Positions 1-8,944 of a stretch of 50,861 nucleotides of DNA are shown here, one piece after another. Made by a program: the position numbers and the translations under genes. Origin of the DNA: Treponema sp. (lineage in GTDB: Bacteria > Spirochaetota > Spirochaetia > Treponematales > Breznakiellaceae); the NCBI GenBank assembly GCA_031266175.1, contig JAISBN010000148.1:1-50861 (forward strand). Direction: 5' to 3'. Under the pieces are notes generated by a model, which did not search any database, was not told the origin of the DNA, and was given only the letters and a program-made list of their open reading frames with translations. Every line of letters begins with the position of its first letter. Within the stretch, counting starts at the first letter, position 1.

Positions 1-112
1 CCGCCCCTCTGGGGCGTAAAACTGGGGGTGCGGGGGATTTGTTCCCCCGCATACGCAAAGATTTCAAGGAAAAATCTTCAATACCCCGCTGCTTGCGGCG
101 GGGATTCTTTAT
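1..112. other. Cluster of three hairpins at the left edge
   Basis: Three inverted repeats follow one another: GCGGGGG/CCCCCGC at about 32-52, AAGATTT/AAATCTT at about 58-80, and CCCCGC/GCGGGG at about 83-102 followed by a short T-rich stretch. The last resembles a weak rho-independent terminator for something left of the window. No coding sequence was recognised here; an open frame that starts at 39 passes through these hairpins and is more likely to begin at 117. Confidence 0.4.
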
Positions 113-116
113 TAAA

Positions 117-449
117 ATGGCGGTCGAATACATGGAAAAAAATGAGATAGAAAATACACGGGGAATAAATTTTGATATAAATATATTCAGGTTTTTAATG
201 CAGGAAGCAGTTAAAAAAATAAATGCCATGAGTACCGGATTCGAACAATATAACAACATGCAATTGGTTAAACTTGATTTTCTAAGAAGATTAGGTCTGT
301 TTGATGAATCTAAAATACTAAGTGAAGATATAAAAAATAATGAAATAATATACCAGGGAATTGCGGTGGATATAATTGAATACCAAACGGAATTAATAAA
401 AAACCAAGATATCGATGAACACTATCTTGAAGAGATTAAGAAAGAATAG
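117..449 (+). CDS. Hypothetical AT-rich protein
   Basis: Open frame of about 110 residues from ATG 117; ATG 132 is an equal alternative, since neither has a clear ribosome binding site. I do not recognise the family. The product is acidic, mostly helical in appearance, with no signal peptide or membrane segment. Base composition is much more AT-rich than the efflux operon to its right, which suggests transfer. It is followed 15 bases later by a second AT-rich gene on the same strand, so the two probably form one small transcription unit, possibly an accessory cassette. Confidence 0.5.
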   Translation: MAVEYMEKNEIENTRGINFDINIFRFLMQEAVKKINAMSTGFEQYNNMQLVKLDFLRRLGLFDESKILSEDIKNNEIIYQGIAVDIIEYQTELIKNQDIDEHYLEEIKKE

Positions 450-464
450 TCGAATGGGATTGGA

Positions 465-920
465 ATGGTAAAATTAACATCAGAATATTCGGAAGAATAT
501 ATTTATAAAAACATGTTGAATGATGCAAATCTTTATATGAATTTTAATCCCCATAATAATTATTTTGATATTGAATTATTAGCCTATGGTAAGGTCAATA
601 AAAAATATTGGAAAGTAATTATGATTTGTGATGAAATCTATCAATTTAATTTGATGGACCATTTTATTGATAATATAGAAAATATTGAAAGGTATGAATG
701 CAGACCATATATAATTTTAGAGACCAGGGTTAATAAAAAAAGAATTTCTGAAACAAATATTGGAAAATATAATAATATAAAGCCCGGTGATGGTGACTTT
801 GATATTTTTTCAATCGAATTTGTCGGCGTAGAAAAAATAATAAAAATTATATGTAAATTTTACAAACTTGAAATATATGAATTGACAGAAAAAGAATATG
901 ATGAATTGTTAAATATATAG
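465..920 (+). CDS. Hypothetical AT-rich protein, second gene of pair
   Basis: A 151-residue protein of unknown family. It is rich in Ile, Asn, Lys and Tyr, reflecting the AT-rich DNA, and shows alternating beta-like stretches (IELLAYGKVNKKYWKVIMIC) with no signal peptide or transmembrane segment. It lies just downstream of the 117-449 gene on the same strand. An attC-like half site begins 17 bases after its stop codon, the position expected for the last gene of an integron-type cassette. An immunity or accessory role is possible but nothing in the sequence proves it. Confidence 0.55.
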   Translation: MVKLTSEYSEEYIYKNMLNDANLYMNFNPHNNYFDIELLAYGKVNKKYWKVIMICDEIYQFNLMDHFIDNIENIERYECRPYIILETRVNKKRISETNIGKYNNIKPGDGDFDIFSIEFVGVEKIIKIICKFYKLEIYELTEKEYDELLNI

Positions 921-937
921 CATAAATCAGTCAAACT

Positions 938-958
938 GCACCTAACAGACCTGTTTGC
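938..958. repeat. attC-like half site
   Basis: The 21-base string here matches, with few changes, the outer arm of the full attC-like site at 49912-50092: GCACxTAAC, a short spacer, then CTGTTTxC. It lies just after the stop codon of the 465-920 gene. No partner arm is visible within 200 bases, so it is either a half site, a decayed site or chance resemblance. Confidence 0.3.
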
Positions 959-1056
959 TTGGGGAGATAGTAAATAAATACTTAACATTATGGTGTAAAG
1001 ATTCTACCGTGGCGTGTTTCATAAATATCCGGAGGAATAATGAATAATGACACTTT

Positions 1057-4000
1057 TCATGTCATGTCGTCCGGGCGCAAGGGATTCAGGATCCCCGGAA
1101 ACAATTTTACCAGCGCCGGGATCAGCGTGGCCGCGCAGAGGGCGGATACCGCCACCCCCAGGGCGCCGACCAGCGACAGGGTCTTAACTACCCGGGCGGC
1201 CCCGGCGCCCACAAACAAAAAGGGGAGCGCCCCGCCTACGGTGGTTCCCGCGGTAGCCGCTAGGACGGGAAACCGCTTCCGGAAAATCCGGTAAAAGGAT
1301 CCCGCTGCCGCCGCCTGTGTAACCGGCGCGGCCTGTGCGGCCGGCTTCTTATCCTGCAGATGATCCGCCACCAGAACCGCCGCGTTAACCGCCATCCCCG
1401 ATACCGCCACAAAGGCCGCGGCGCTTACTTCGTTCAGGGGATAGGCCCCCAGAACCATCCACAGCGCGGGAACGGCCAGCGAAGGAGGAACCACCGCCAT
1501 GGCCGCCAGGGGAAAAGTAAAGGATTCCTTAAACGCGGCAATCAGCATATAGCACAGCAGCAGGGCCAGAACAAAAAGACCGGCCTGGGCGGTAACCCCG
1601 CCCGCGGCTTTGATCGCTTCGGGATCAAAGTCAACGCTGTAACCCGGCGGCAGATCCAGCCGGGACAGGGTTTCCATCACCCTGTCCCGGACCCGGCGGG
1701 GATCCTCGGGGGCGGTTCTGATGGAAAAGGACGCGCAGCGCCGGCGATCCTCCCGCTGAATCGACGAAGCGTCCCGGCCGGCTTTCGCGGTAACCAGGGA
1801 ATCCAGCGTCAGCGGGGTCCCGGTCCGGTTTTCATTCCTGATGAGTATATCGAACACCCCTTCTCTGCCCGTAACTTCCGTTCCGCCCCGGATCCGCACG
1901 TCGGTTTCGGCGGCATAATCCGCGGAGTCTCCGGGTGAACCCATGCGTTTATAGGCCACCGGTCCGTGAATATTACGCCTAACCGCCTCTCCGACGCTGC
2001 CGTAGGACATGCCGCCAAAGGCCAGTTTATCCCGCTCCGCATCCAGATCCAGCCGGGGGCTTCCGTCCTTAAAGTGCAGTACCGTTTCCGAAACGCCCTC
2101 CAGGGCCGAACATATCCGGCCCGCTTCCGCCGCCAGTTCCTGACAGCGTTTTTCTTCGTCGCCGGAAATCCTGATCCGCCAGCTGCGCTCGTTTCCCCGG
2201 GTCTCCACCAGGTACACAAAGCCGCCGGGAGGGGAAAGGGAACGCATCCATTCCCGGACCGTTTTCTCCTTGACCAGGAGCGGATCAAAGCCGGTCATGA
2301 CCGACCCCGTTCCCGTCCGGGCCACGGTCTGGACGCTCTCAATACCGGGATACTGTTTCAGTTCGTCCGCATAGGAAGCCAGCAGTCTGTCGGTTTCGGA
2401 AATGTGGAGGCCGCCGTCAAATTCAACCTGGGCATAGACATAATCCCCCGAGCCCTCCTGTTCCACGTCCGCGCCTTTCAGAACCAGGGAGACACAGCCC
2501 AGGACCGTTATCAGGATCCAGCCGCCCAGGACCGCCGCCGGTTTCCGAACCACCGTCCCCACGACAAGCGCAAGACAACGCCGGAAGAACCGCCGTCCGC
2601 GGAACGTCCACCGGCGGTGGAACAGCCGCGGGAACAAGTGCAGACAGCGGAACAGCCGCCACTTACACAGGCGCTCACGAAAGCCGCGGCGTTTGTTCCG
2701 GCTCGGCTGTTTTCCCGGGGAGGGAAAAAGCCCCCCGGAAAAAAGCTTTTTGTCCGTTCCGGTCCAGAGGAAAAGCGGCGGCAGCAGGGTCAGGGCCAGA
2801 ACCATCGCGGTAAAATTAACCGCGGCAATGGCCCAGGCCACGGAATTCATCCCCGTTTCCCGGCGGACCATCAGGGGCAGCAGGGCCGCGATGGTGGTAA
2901 CCGAACCGGAAATCAGGGGAAAGCGCAGCCGTTCCAGCGCTTTTTTCCCTTCCGCCGTTGAACGGCAGGAACGGAAGTATTCGACGCTCAGAATGGAAGC
3001 GTCCACCGCCGCCCCAGCGCCGGAGGCAAGTCCCGCGAGAACCAGTTTGTCCGGCGGGCGGCCCAGCAGCATAAGCAGGGCGGAAGAAAAAAAGCATGCC
3101 GCCGGTACGGTAAGGGCGCAAAAAAACGGCGCGGAAAAAGAGCTTCCCCTGCGGGAACAGAGCAGCGCGGCCAGCAGCGCCACACAACAGGCCCCCTGCA
3201 GGGCCGCCCCCATCACGGAACTGTGGGCTTCCCGTTCCGCCTCCCCCGCGTCGGAAAGGACGGTAAATTCCAGGTCCCCGTACTTTGCCAGCTCTTCCCC
3301 GATCAAAAGGGAGAGTTTTCCCAAATCCGCGCCGTCACTGCCCATCACCGCGATCAGCGCCGCCTCTTTGCCGTTAAGCCGGGACCGGTTTTCATAATCC
3401 CGTTCCCGGTCCGTAATATCCGCCAGATCCCGGAGGGGGACAAAATTTTTTCCGGTTCCGTCCCCGGAGGGAACGGCAACAAGGGCGTTTCTTAATTCCC
3501 CGGTTATACCGCCGCCGCTTATACCGTACCGGCCGTCCACCATGACCGGTACTTCCTGCGCGCCGCCGGTTCGGGAAGGACGGCGAAGCGTGCCGCCGGG
3601 AAGGAGCGCGTCGTTATAGGCCAGCGCCTTCGCCAGGGCCGCGGCGTCTATATTCCGGGCCAGGGCTTCCCCGCTCTTCAGGGTGATCACAATTTCCGTC
3701 AGCCCCGCGCCGGAGATTTCCACTTCCCCCGCGCCGGGCAGTCCTTCCAGCGCGGGCTTGACGATCTTTTCAAGGGTCATCCCCGGGGATTTCCCGCCGG
3801 TGGCAATAACCGCGGCGGTCCAGACCGGAACCCGGGAATCTCCCGAAGAGGCGATTTCCGGACGCTGGGCCGCGGAGGGAAGGGTTTCATATACCCGCTG
3901 GGCCGCTTCCCTTACCGCCTCGTAGCGGCCCCTGACCCGGCCTTCAAACCGGGCGATGATCCTCACCCTGCCGTTTTCGCAGGAGCTGTAGATCCGCCGG

Positions 4001-4224
4001 ATCCCCGCGATCCCCGACAGGGCGTTTTCCAGGGGGATCGCGGCAATCCGTTCCAGTTCCGCGGCATCCATGCCGTAAAAACGCTGGGTAACGGTAAAAC
4101 TTTCATCGGCTCCCGCGCTTATGCCGCCGCTTATGCCGTTCCCCAGGGCCAGAATAAACGCGGAAGCCGCGCAGAGCCCCAGAAAAACGCACAGGGCCCG
4201 GCGGGGTCTGGAAAAATCAGCCAC
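1057..4224 (-). CDS. RND-family efflux permease (second of pair)
   Basis: About 1055 residues, the usual length for a resistance-nodulation-division inner-membrane pump. It has an N-terminal membrane segment, a large periplasmic loop (porter region beginning TQRFYGMDAAELERIAAIPL), a block of membrane helices around residues 340-480, a second periplasmic loop, and a closing helix bundle. The likely start is GTG 4224, which overlaps the stop of the preceding permease by 8 bases and so suggests translational coupling; an upstream ATG at 4266 lies inside that gene. The membrane-helix position that carries Asp-Asp in AcrB-like pumps reads AVDASIL here, so only one Asp is kept. A long Arg-rich stretch lies in the central cytoplasmic loop. 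Substrate unknown. Confidence 0.85.
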   Translation of the reverse strand: MADFSRPRRALCVFLGLCAASAFILALGNGISGGISAGADESFTVTQRFYGMDAAELERIAAIPLENALSGIAGIRRIYSSCENGRVRIIARFEGRVRGRYEAVREAAQRVYETLPSAAQRPEIASSGDSRVPVWTAAVIATGGKSPGMTLEKIVKPALEGLPGAGEVEISGAGLTEIVITLKSGEALARNIDAAALAKALAYNDALLPGGTLRRPSRTGGAQEVPVMVDGRYGISGGGITGELRNALVAVPSGDGTGKNFVPLRDLADITDRERDYENRSRLNGKEAALIAVMGSDGADLGKLSLLIGEELAKYGDLEFTVLSDAGEAEREAHSSVMGAALQGACCVALLAALLCSRRGSSFSAPFFCALTVPAACFFSSALLMLLGRPPDKLVLAGLASGAGAAVDASILSVEYFRSCRSTAEGKKALERLRFPLISGSVTTIAALLPLMVRRETGMNSVAWAIAAVNFTAMVLALTLLPPLFLWTGTDKKLFSGGLFPSPGKQPSRNKRRGFRERLCKWRLFRCLHLFPRLFHRRWTFRGRRFFRRCLALVVGTVVRKPAAVLGGWILITVLGCVSLVLKGADVEQEGSGDYVYAQVEFDGGLHISETDRLLASYADELKQYPGIESVQTVARTGTGSVMTGFDPLLVKEKTVREWMRSLSPPGGFVYLVETRGNERSWRIRISGDEEKRCQELAAEAGRICSALEGVSETVLHFKDGSPRLDLDAERDKLAFGGMSYGSVGEAVRRNIHGPVAYKRMGSPGDSADYAAETDVRIRGGTEVTGREGVFDILIRNENRTGTPLTLDSLVTAKAGRDASSIQREDRRRCASFSIRTAPEDPRRVRDRVMETLSRLDLPPGYSVDFDPEAIKAAGGVTAQAGLFVLALLLCYMLIAAFKESFTFPLAAMAVVPPSLAVPALWMVLGAYPLNEVSAAAFVAVSGMAVNAAVLVADHLQDKKPAAQAAPVTQAAAAGSFYRIFRKRFPVLAATAGTTVGGALPFLFVGAGAARVVKTLSLVGALGVAVSALCAATLIPALVKLFPGILNPLRPDDMT

Positions 4225-7200
4225 GGGATCCCCGCAAAAAACGGACCAGCGCCGGGGGCAGGGCAAAGAGGGTCAACAGGGTACACGCGGCGATCCCTCC
4301 CAGCATGGCCGCAGCCATGGACCGTTCACCGGTTCCCAAGGGAGTCAAGACCAGGGGCAGCAGGGCAAAGACCGTGGTCAGCGCGGTGGTAACCACCGGC
4401 CGGAAACGTTCCGCGGCGGCGGCATAGACCGCCTCCGCCGCTTCTATTCCCAGGGCCCGTTTTTCCGCGGCCAGCTCATAGAGGATCATGCCGCTGTTTA
4501 CCGAAATCCCGAAGAGTACCATCAGGCCCAGAACCGACGACGAATCCAGACCCGCCCCGGCAAGGAAGAGGGCCGGGCCAGCGCCGGCCAGGGAAAAGGG
4601 TATGGCCAGAAGCAAAATCAGGGGAAGGGTAAAGGATTCGAATTCCGCGCCCATGGTAAGGTAGAGGAGCGCCAGTACCAGGATCACCGTTATGATCAGG
4701 GATATCCGGTACCGCTCAAAGGCGGACTCATCGGCCCGGACGAATCCTCTTTCCTTTCCCGACGCGCAGAGTTCCGCGATATACTTTGAAAGGGCTCCGG
4801 CTTTTCCCGGTTCGGCCGAGGCCTCAAGGTAGAAAACGTCGCTGCGGTCCAGCCTGGCCAGGGCCGCGGGCGCTTCCCGGTATTCGATGTCCGCCAGGCT
4901 TCCCAGGAAGACCGGTCCGGTTTCGGTAACCGAAACCGGCAGGGCTTCCATGGCCGGAACTTCCAGGGCGGAAACTTTCAGTTTCAGGGCCCTTCCTTCC
5001 AGTTCCAGTTCTCCGGCGGTAAGCCCCTCCGCCGCGGCATAGAGGGCCCGGGCGGTTTCCGCGGTACTGATCCCCGCGTAGGCGGAGACTTCCCGGTCGG
5101 GCAGCACCCGCAGTTCCGGCCGGGAGCCGGAGGGTCTTCTGGCGGTTAACGAGGCAAAAGCTTCCCGGCGGATCAGCGCCTCCGCTTCGGCGCTCCGCTC
5201 TTCCGCGTCTTCGGGACTGCGGCCCTTAACCGCCAAAACCGGGACGGAGGAAAGGCCCAGCAGTTTTTCCGTGGGATCCCGGGGAAACCGGGCCAGGACC
5301 GCCCCGGGAAAGTCCGAAGCCAGCTTTTCGTTCACCAGGGCCAGGACCGCCTGGGGCTTGGGCGACAAAAAACCCGGAGGATCCAGCAGGCAGCGGAAGG
5401 TAAAGGTTTCCCTCCGGTAATCGGGATCGGAGCGCCTTCCCGGATCATCATCCTCCGAACCGGCCCGGCCGAACACCGACGCGACGCCCGGCGTTTCCCG
5501 GAGCTTCCGGCCCAGGGCGGAAGCCCCGGCAGCGACGCTGTCCATGGCCGTCCCCGGAGGAAAATTAAGGACCACCTCTATTTCAGCGGCATCGCCGGGG
5601 GCGATAAAACTTGCGGGCCTCGCGGTCAGCAGGGCAAGACCCGCGGCGCAGACGAGGATCGCCGCTCCCGCCGCCGGAAGGGGCCTGGCCAGGGAAAAGC
5701 GGAGCAGGGAAAGATACCGGGTAAGCACGAAAGATGTTTCCTCCCGGAGGGGAAAAGCCGGTCCGGCGGATATTTCGTCAGGACCGGAAGAAGCCGGCCG
5801 GGAAGTTTTGTTCCCCCCGGAAGAGGCCGGCCGGGCGCAGAACACCCTAAACAGGGACGGCAGGGCAAACTGGGCATAGAACCAGCCCGCGATAATGGAA
5901 ACCACCAGGGAAACGGAAAGATCCCCGAAAAGGCTTCCCAGGGGGCCGGGCAGAAAGACGACCGGAACAAACACGATGACCGTGGTCAGGGTACCCCCTA
6001 AACTTGAGGCCGCCACCGACGCCGCGGCATCGCTCAGTTCGGCGGTATATTCCGCCGGACGGAAAGATTTTTCGCCGAATTTTTCACCCCGGCTGCGGTG
6101 CAGCAGGTCCAGAATGATTACCGACGTATCGGAAACCAGTCCTATCCCCATGGCGATGCCGGAAAGGCTCATGGAATTCAGGGACCGCTTTAGCACCGCC
6201 AGGACAGCCAGGGAGGCCGCCATGGCCAGGGGCAGGGAAAGGCCCGCGAGGACGCTGTAGCGGAAACTGCGCAGGGTAACCAGGAGCACCGCCATGACCG
6301 CCAGAGTTCCCAGCAGGGCGGAAACAAGGAGTTTCCGCAAAGCGGGAACTATGGACGCGGCGTCATCGTAGATAACGGTGATTTCCGCGTCCCCCGCAAA
6401 GGAAGAAGCGGCCTCCTCCACCGCCTTTTTTACCTCCCGGGAAAGCCGTACCGGATCCGCGCCGGGCCGCCGGTATACTTCAAGGGCGGTATATTCGGCG
6501 GCTTCCGGCCCGGAGGCGGCAATAAAAAGACTTTCCCTCCGGGCCTTTCCCCGGCCCAGGGTTCCCAGATCCCCCAGAACAAAGGGACCGCTTCGGGAGG
6601 GCAGTACCAGCGCGTCCAGTTCCGCCTCCGTACCGGGCTTTCCCGCGCTGACCACCACCAGTTCCCGGTCCCCTTCCCTGGCGTTTCCCGCGGGGATGTT
6701 GGCGGTCTCCGCGGCAAGAATTTCCGCGACCGCCGCGGGGGGCAGCCCCCGGGAGAGGGCTCTGGGCAAATCGATCCGTATCTGGAGTTCCTCCTTTTCG
6801 CCGCCGGAAAGCATCACCGATCCTACTCCGTCAATCCGCCGGAGGATAGAACGGATTTCGTACTCGGCAAGGTTCCGGGCAAAGACCCCGCCCAGTTCCG
6901 ACCGGACCGCCACAATGATCTGGGCCTCCTCACCGGAATTGCCGGGAATCACCACGGGCTTGGAAGCCCCTTCGGGAAGGCTGGGGTACACGGCGTCAAT
7001 CGCTTCCCGGACCAGTACCGAAGCCGCGCCCGCGTCGACGCCCCAGCGGAAATCCAGCGCCGAAAGGGAAGCGCCGTCCCGGGAAACGCTGCGGATCCGT
7101 TCCAGGCCCTTAACGGAAGAAAGGGCGTCTTCTATGGGAATGGTCAGGGCCTGCCGGATATCCGCGGCCCCCAGCCCCGGATACAGGGTTTCCACCGTAA

Positions 7201-7336
7201 CCCGGGGAAAAGGAAATTCGGGCATCCGCTGCAGGGGAAGGACCGAAAGGGAAAAAGCCCCGCCGGTCAACAGGGCGGACAACAGCATGATCACCGATAC
7301 GGGGCGGCGTACGCACAGCTCAATCGCGTTTTTCAT
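4217..7336 (-). CDS. RND-family efflux permease (first of pair)
   Basis: A 1039-residue RND permease of AcrB/HAE1-like architecture. The N terminus MKNAIELCVRRPVSVIMLLS is the typical first helix, followed by the porter motif LQRMPEFPFPRVTVETLYPG. Two sets of helices surround two periplasmic loops. The proton-relay Asp-Asp of classical pumps reads VSD (GLVSDTSVIILD), and the partner Lys region reads ISVNSGMILYEL, so the relay is atypical. It lies 6 bases downstream of an Ig-like lipoprotein gene and overlaps the next permease gene. Two unequal permeases in one operon suggest a heteromeric pump (as in MdtBC), which is inference. No TolC-like outer-membrane gene is present in the window. Confidence 0.88.
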   Translation of the reverse strand: MKNAIELCVRRPVSVIMLLSALLTGGAFSLSVLPLQRMPEFPFPRVTVETLYPGLGAADIRQALTIPIEDALSSVKGLERIRSVSRDGASLSALDFRWGVDAGAASVLVREAIDAVYPSLPEGASKPVVIPGNSGEEAQIIVAVRSELGGVFARNLAEYEIRSILRRIDGVGSVMLSGGEKEELQIRIDLPRALSRGLPPAAVAEILAAETANIPAGNAREGDRELVVVSAGKPGTEAELDALVLPSRSGPFVLGDLGTLGRGKARRESLFIAASGPEAAEYTALEVYRRPGADPVRLSREVKKAVEEAASSFAGDAEITVIYDDAASIVPALRKLLVSALLGTLAVMAVLLVTLRSFRYSVLAGLSLPLAMAASLAVLAVLKRSLNSMSLSGIAMGIGLVSDTSVIILDLLHRSRGEKFGEKSFRPAEYTAELSDAAASVAASSLGGTLTTVIVFVPVVFLPGPLGSLFGDLSVSLVVSIIAGWFYAQFALPSLFRVFCARPASSGGNKTSRPASSGPDEISAGPAFPLREETSFVLTRYLSLLRFSLARPLPAAGAAILVCAAGLALLTARPASFIAPGDAAEIEVVLNFPPGTAMDSVAAGASALGRKLRETPGVASVFGRAGSEDDDPGRRSDPDYRRETFTFRCLLDPPGFLSPKPQAVLALVNEKLASDFPGAVLARFPRDPTEKLLGLSSVPVLAVKGRSPEDAEERSAEAEALIRREAFASLTARRPSGSRPELRVLPDREVSAYAGISTAETARALYAAAEGLTAGELELEGRALKLKVSALEVPAMEALPVSVTETGPVFLGSLADIEYREAPAALARLDRSDVFYLEASAEPGKAGALSKYIAELCASGKERGFVRADESAFERYRISLIITVILVLALLYLTMGAEFESFTLPLILLLAIPFSLAGAGPALFLAGAGLDSSSVLGLMVLFGISVNSGMILYELAAEKRALGIEAAEAVYAAAAERFRPVVTTALTTVFALLPLVLTPLGTGERSMAAAMLGGIAACTLLTLFALPPALVRFLRGSRG

Positions 7337-7342
7337 GGCCCC

Positions 7343-8944
7343 TCACTTTAAGAGCAGTATACGGTACGCTTCGCCGCTGGCGTTGCCCAGGCTGTCGCCA
7401 AGCCCCGCCCCCACTTCCACCGTGACCATCCCCGTATATGGCTTGTTGGTCAGTACTCCCCGGATTTCCACCCGGCAGAGCCCCTCCCATCCTGCCGCCG
7501 GATCAGGCAGGGTAAAACCGGAGATCCTGACTTCCCGGGGCGAAAAAGACAAAGCCCCGTTGGTCGTGTTCATCCTGAAAACATCCATCAGCGAAAAGGG
7601 ATCGACAGATACCCCGGGCACTTCCGGGGAAAGGGCAAAATAGAGTTCCATCCAGGTGTTCACCCCCGTATCAAAGGGATAGTGTTCCCCCCGGACCGGC
7701 AGATCGGCAAACTGATTCTCCGGGGTAAAGACCGCCAGATCCGCCCCCGCCGCAGCGCCGGGAAAGAGGGGAAAGCGCATCCCCTTAAGAACCGGAGGAC
7801 TTGAAGCGCCGCCGTCCGCCCGGATATGCCACAGGGTCTGGGCAGCCATGGTATTACCGGAACGGTCCCTGACCGTTTTTCCCAGGGTCAGGGTAAAGGA
7901 ACTGCCGTAGGCGGGGGCGTTGGAAAACCGGTATACCAGGGTATCTTCATAACCGGGAGGGGATTCCAGGATCATCCCCAGGGCCGGAGTACTGTCCAGG
8001 GCGGCGCTGACGGAAGCGGTGTCCACGGGTTCGGAAAAAACCAGTTTCAGCCGGTAGCTTCTTTCCCAGCCCCGGTTTTCCGCGACCGAACCGTCAAAGG
8101 GTTCCAGAACCAGCACGATATTTCCCCCCGGATCAAGGGCATAAGCGGCCGGAGGCTCAGGGCCCGTCCGATCCGTACCCGCCGAAAAATGGAGGACATA
8201 GGGCCGGCCCGTTTCCAGGTCCGCGGCGTCCGCCAGTTCCGTTCCCGCGTTCAGGCGGTACTCCCTGCCGCTGGTCCAGTTTTCCGAAGGGGTAAATACC
8301 GCCCGGCGGCCCTCCCCTTCCAGGGCCCAAACCCCGGAAACCGCCGGGGAAAACGAAAGATACTGCAGGGAGCTTCTGTCCATGGGGGAAGAAAAAAGCA
8401 GTTCCACCGGGCCCCGCTCTTCCGCCATAATATCCCCGTCCAGGGGGACCGTTTCCACCAGCCGGGGCCGGGTTGTTCCGGGCCTGGTGGTAAAGGCCGC
8501 TTCAAACTGGCGTTCCAGGGAAAGGCCCCTGGTATCCTGGGCGCCGGTTTTAAGGACGATAAGATAATCCCTGTTTGCCTCCAGCGGGGAAGCGGGATTA
8601 AAAATCATCCGGGAGCCGGACCATGAAAAATGGCCGGATACGATCCGGGAATTTTCGCTGAGCGAAAAAGAGCGTTCCACGCTGGTCCTGTCCGGTTCCT
8701 GTGAAAAGGCCAGGGCCACTTCCAGCCCCGCCGGATTACGGTAGCCGCCGCCGGGACTCCAGGCGGTCACTTCAAAGGGGCCGTCCCGGAGTATGTCGCA
8801 GCCGGAACAAAGGAGCGCCGTAAAAACCGCCGCTGCGGCCAGTAACGCCGCCATCCGCGCCGTCCGCGGCGCCGCCACTCGCGGCATCGCTGCCATCGCC
8901 GGTACCGCCGGCGCCGTCTGAACAACAGAAAGTGTTTTCATCAT
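7343..8944 (-). CDS. Ig-like (SbsA/Big_5 type) lipoprotein
   Basis: A 533-residue secreted protein. After an Ala-rich start there is a hydrophobic segment ending in LLCSGC, a good lipobox, so it is probably lipid-anchored in the periplasm or on the surface. The rest holds several SbsA-type bacterial Ig-like domains, seen by the repeated pattern of beta strands with S(x)PMDRSS, FTPSENWTSGREYRL and LVFSEPVDTASVS. Its start codon overlaps the stop of the upstream paralogue by 4 bases (ATGA), so the two are co-translated. Placement between a membrane-fusion protein and RND permeases suggests a structural or adaptor part of the efflux system; this is inference. Confidence 0.75.
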   Translation of the reverse strand: MMKTLSVVQTAPAVPAMAAMPRVAAPRTARMAALLAAAAVFTALLCSGCDILRDGPFEVTAWSPGGGYRNPAGLEVALAFSQEPDRTSVERSFSLSENSRIVSGHFSWSGSRMIFNPASPLEANRDYLIVLKTGAQDTRGLSLERQFEAAFTTRPGTTRPRLVETVPLDGDIMAEERGPVELLFSSPMDRSSLQYLSFSPAVSGVWALEGEGRRAVFTPSENWTSGREYRLNAGTELADAADLETGRPYVLHFSAGTDRTGPEPPAAYALDPGGNIVLVLEPFDGSVAENRGWERSYRLKLVFSEPVDTASVSAALDSTPALGMILESPPGYEDTLVYRFSNAPAYGSSFTLTLGKTVRDRSGNTMAAQTLWHIRADGGASSPPVLKGMRFPLFPGAAAGADLAVFTPENQFADLPVRGEHYPFDTGVNTWMELYFALSPEVPGVSVDPFSLMDVFRMNTTNGALSFSPREVRISGFTLPDPAAGWEGLCRVEIRGVLTNKPYTGMVTVEVGAGLGDSLGNASGEAYRILLLK

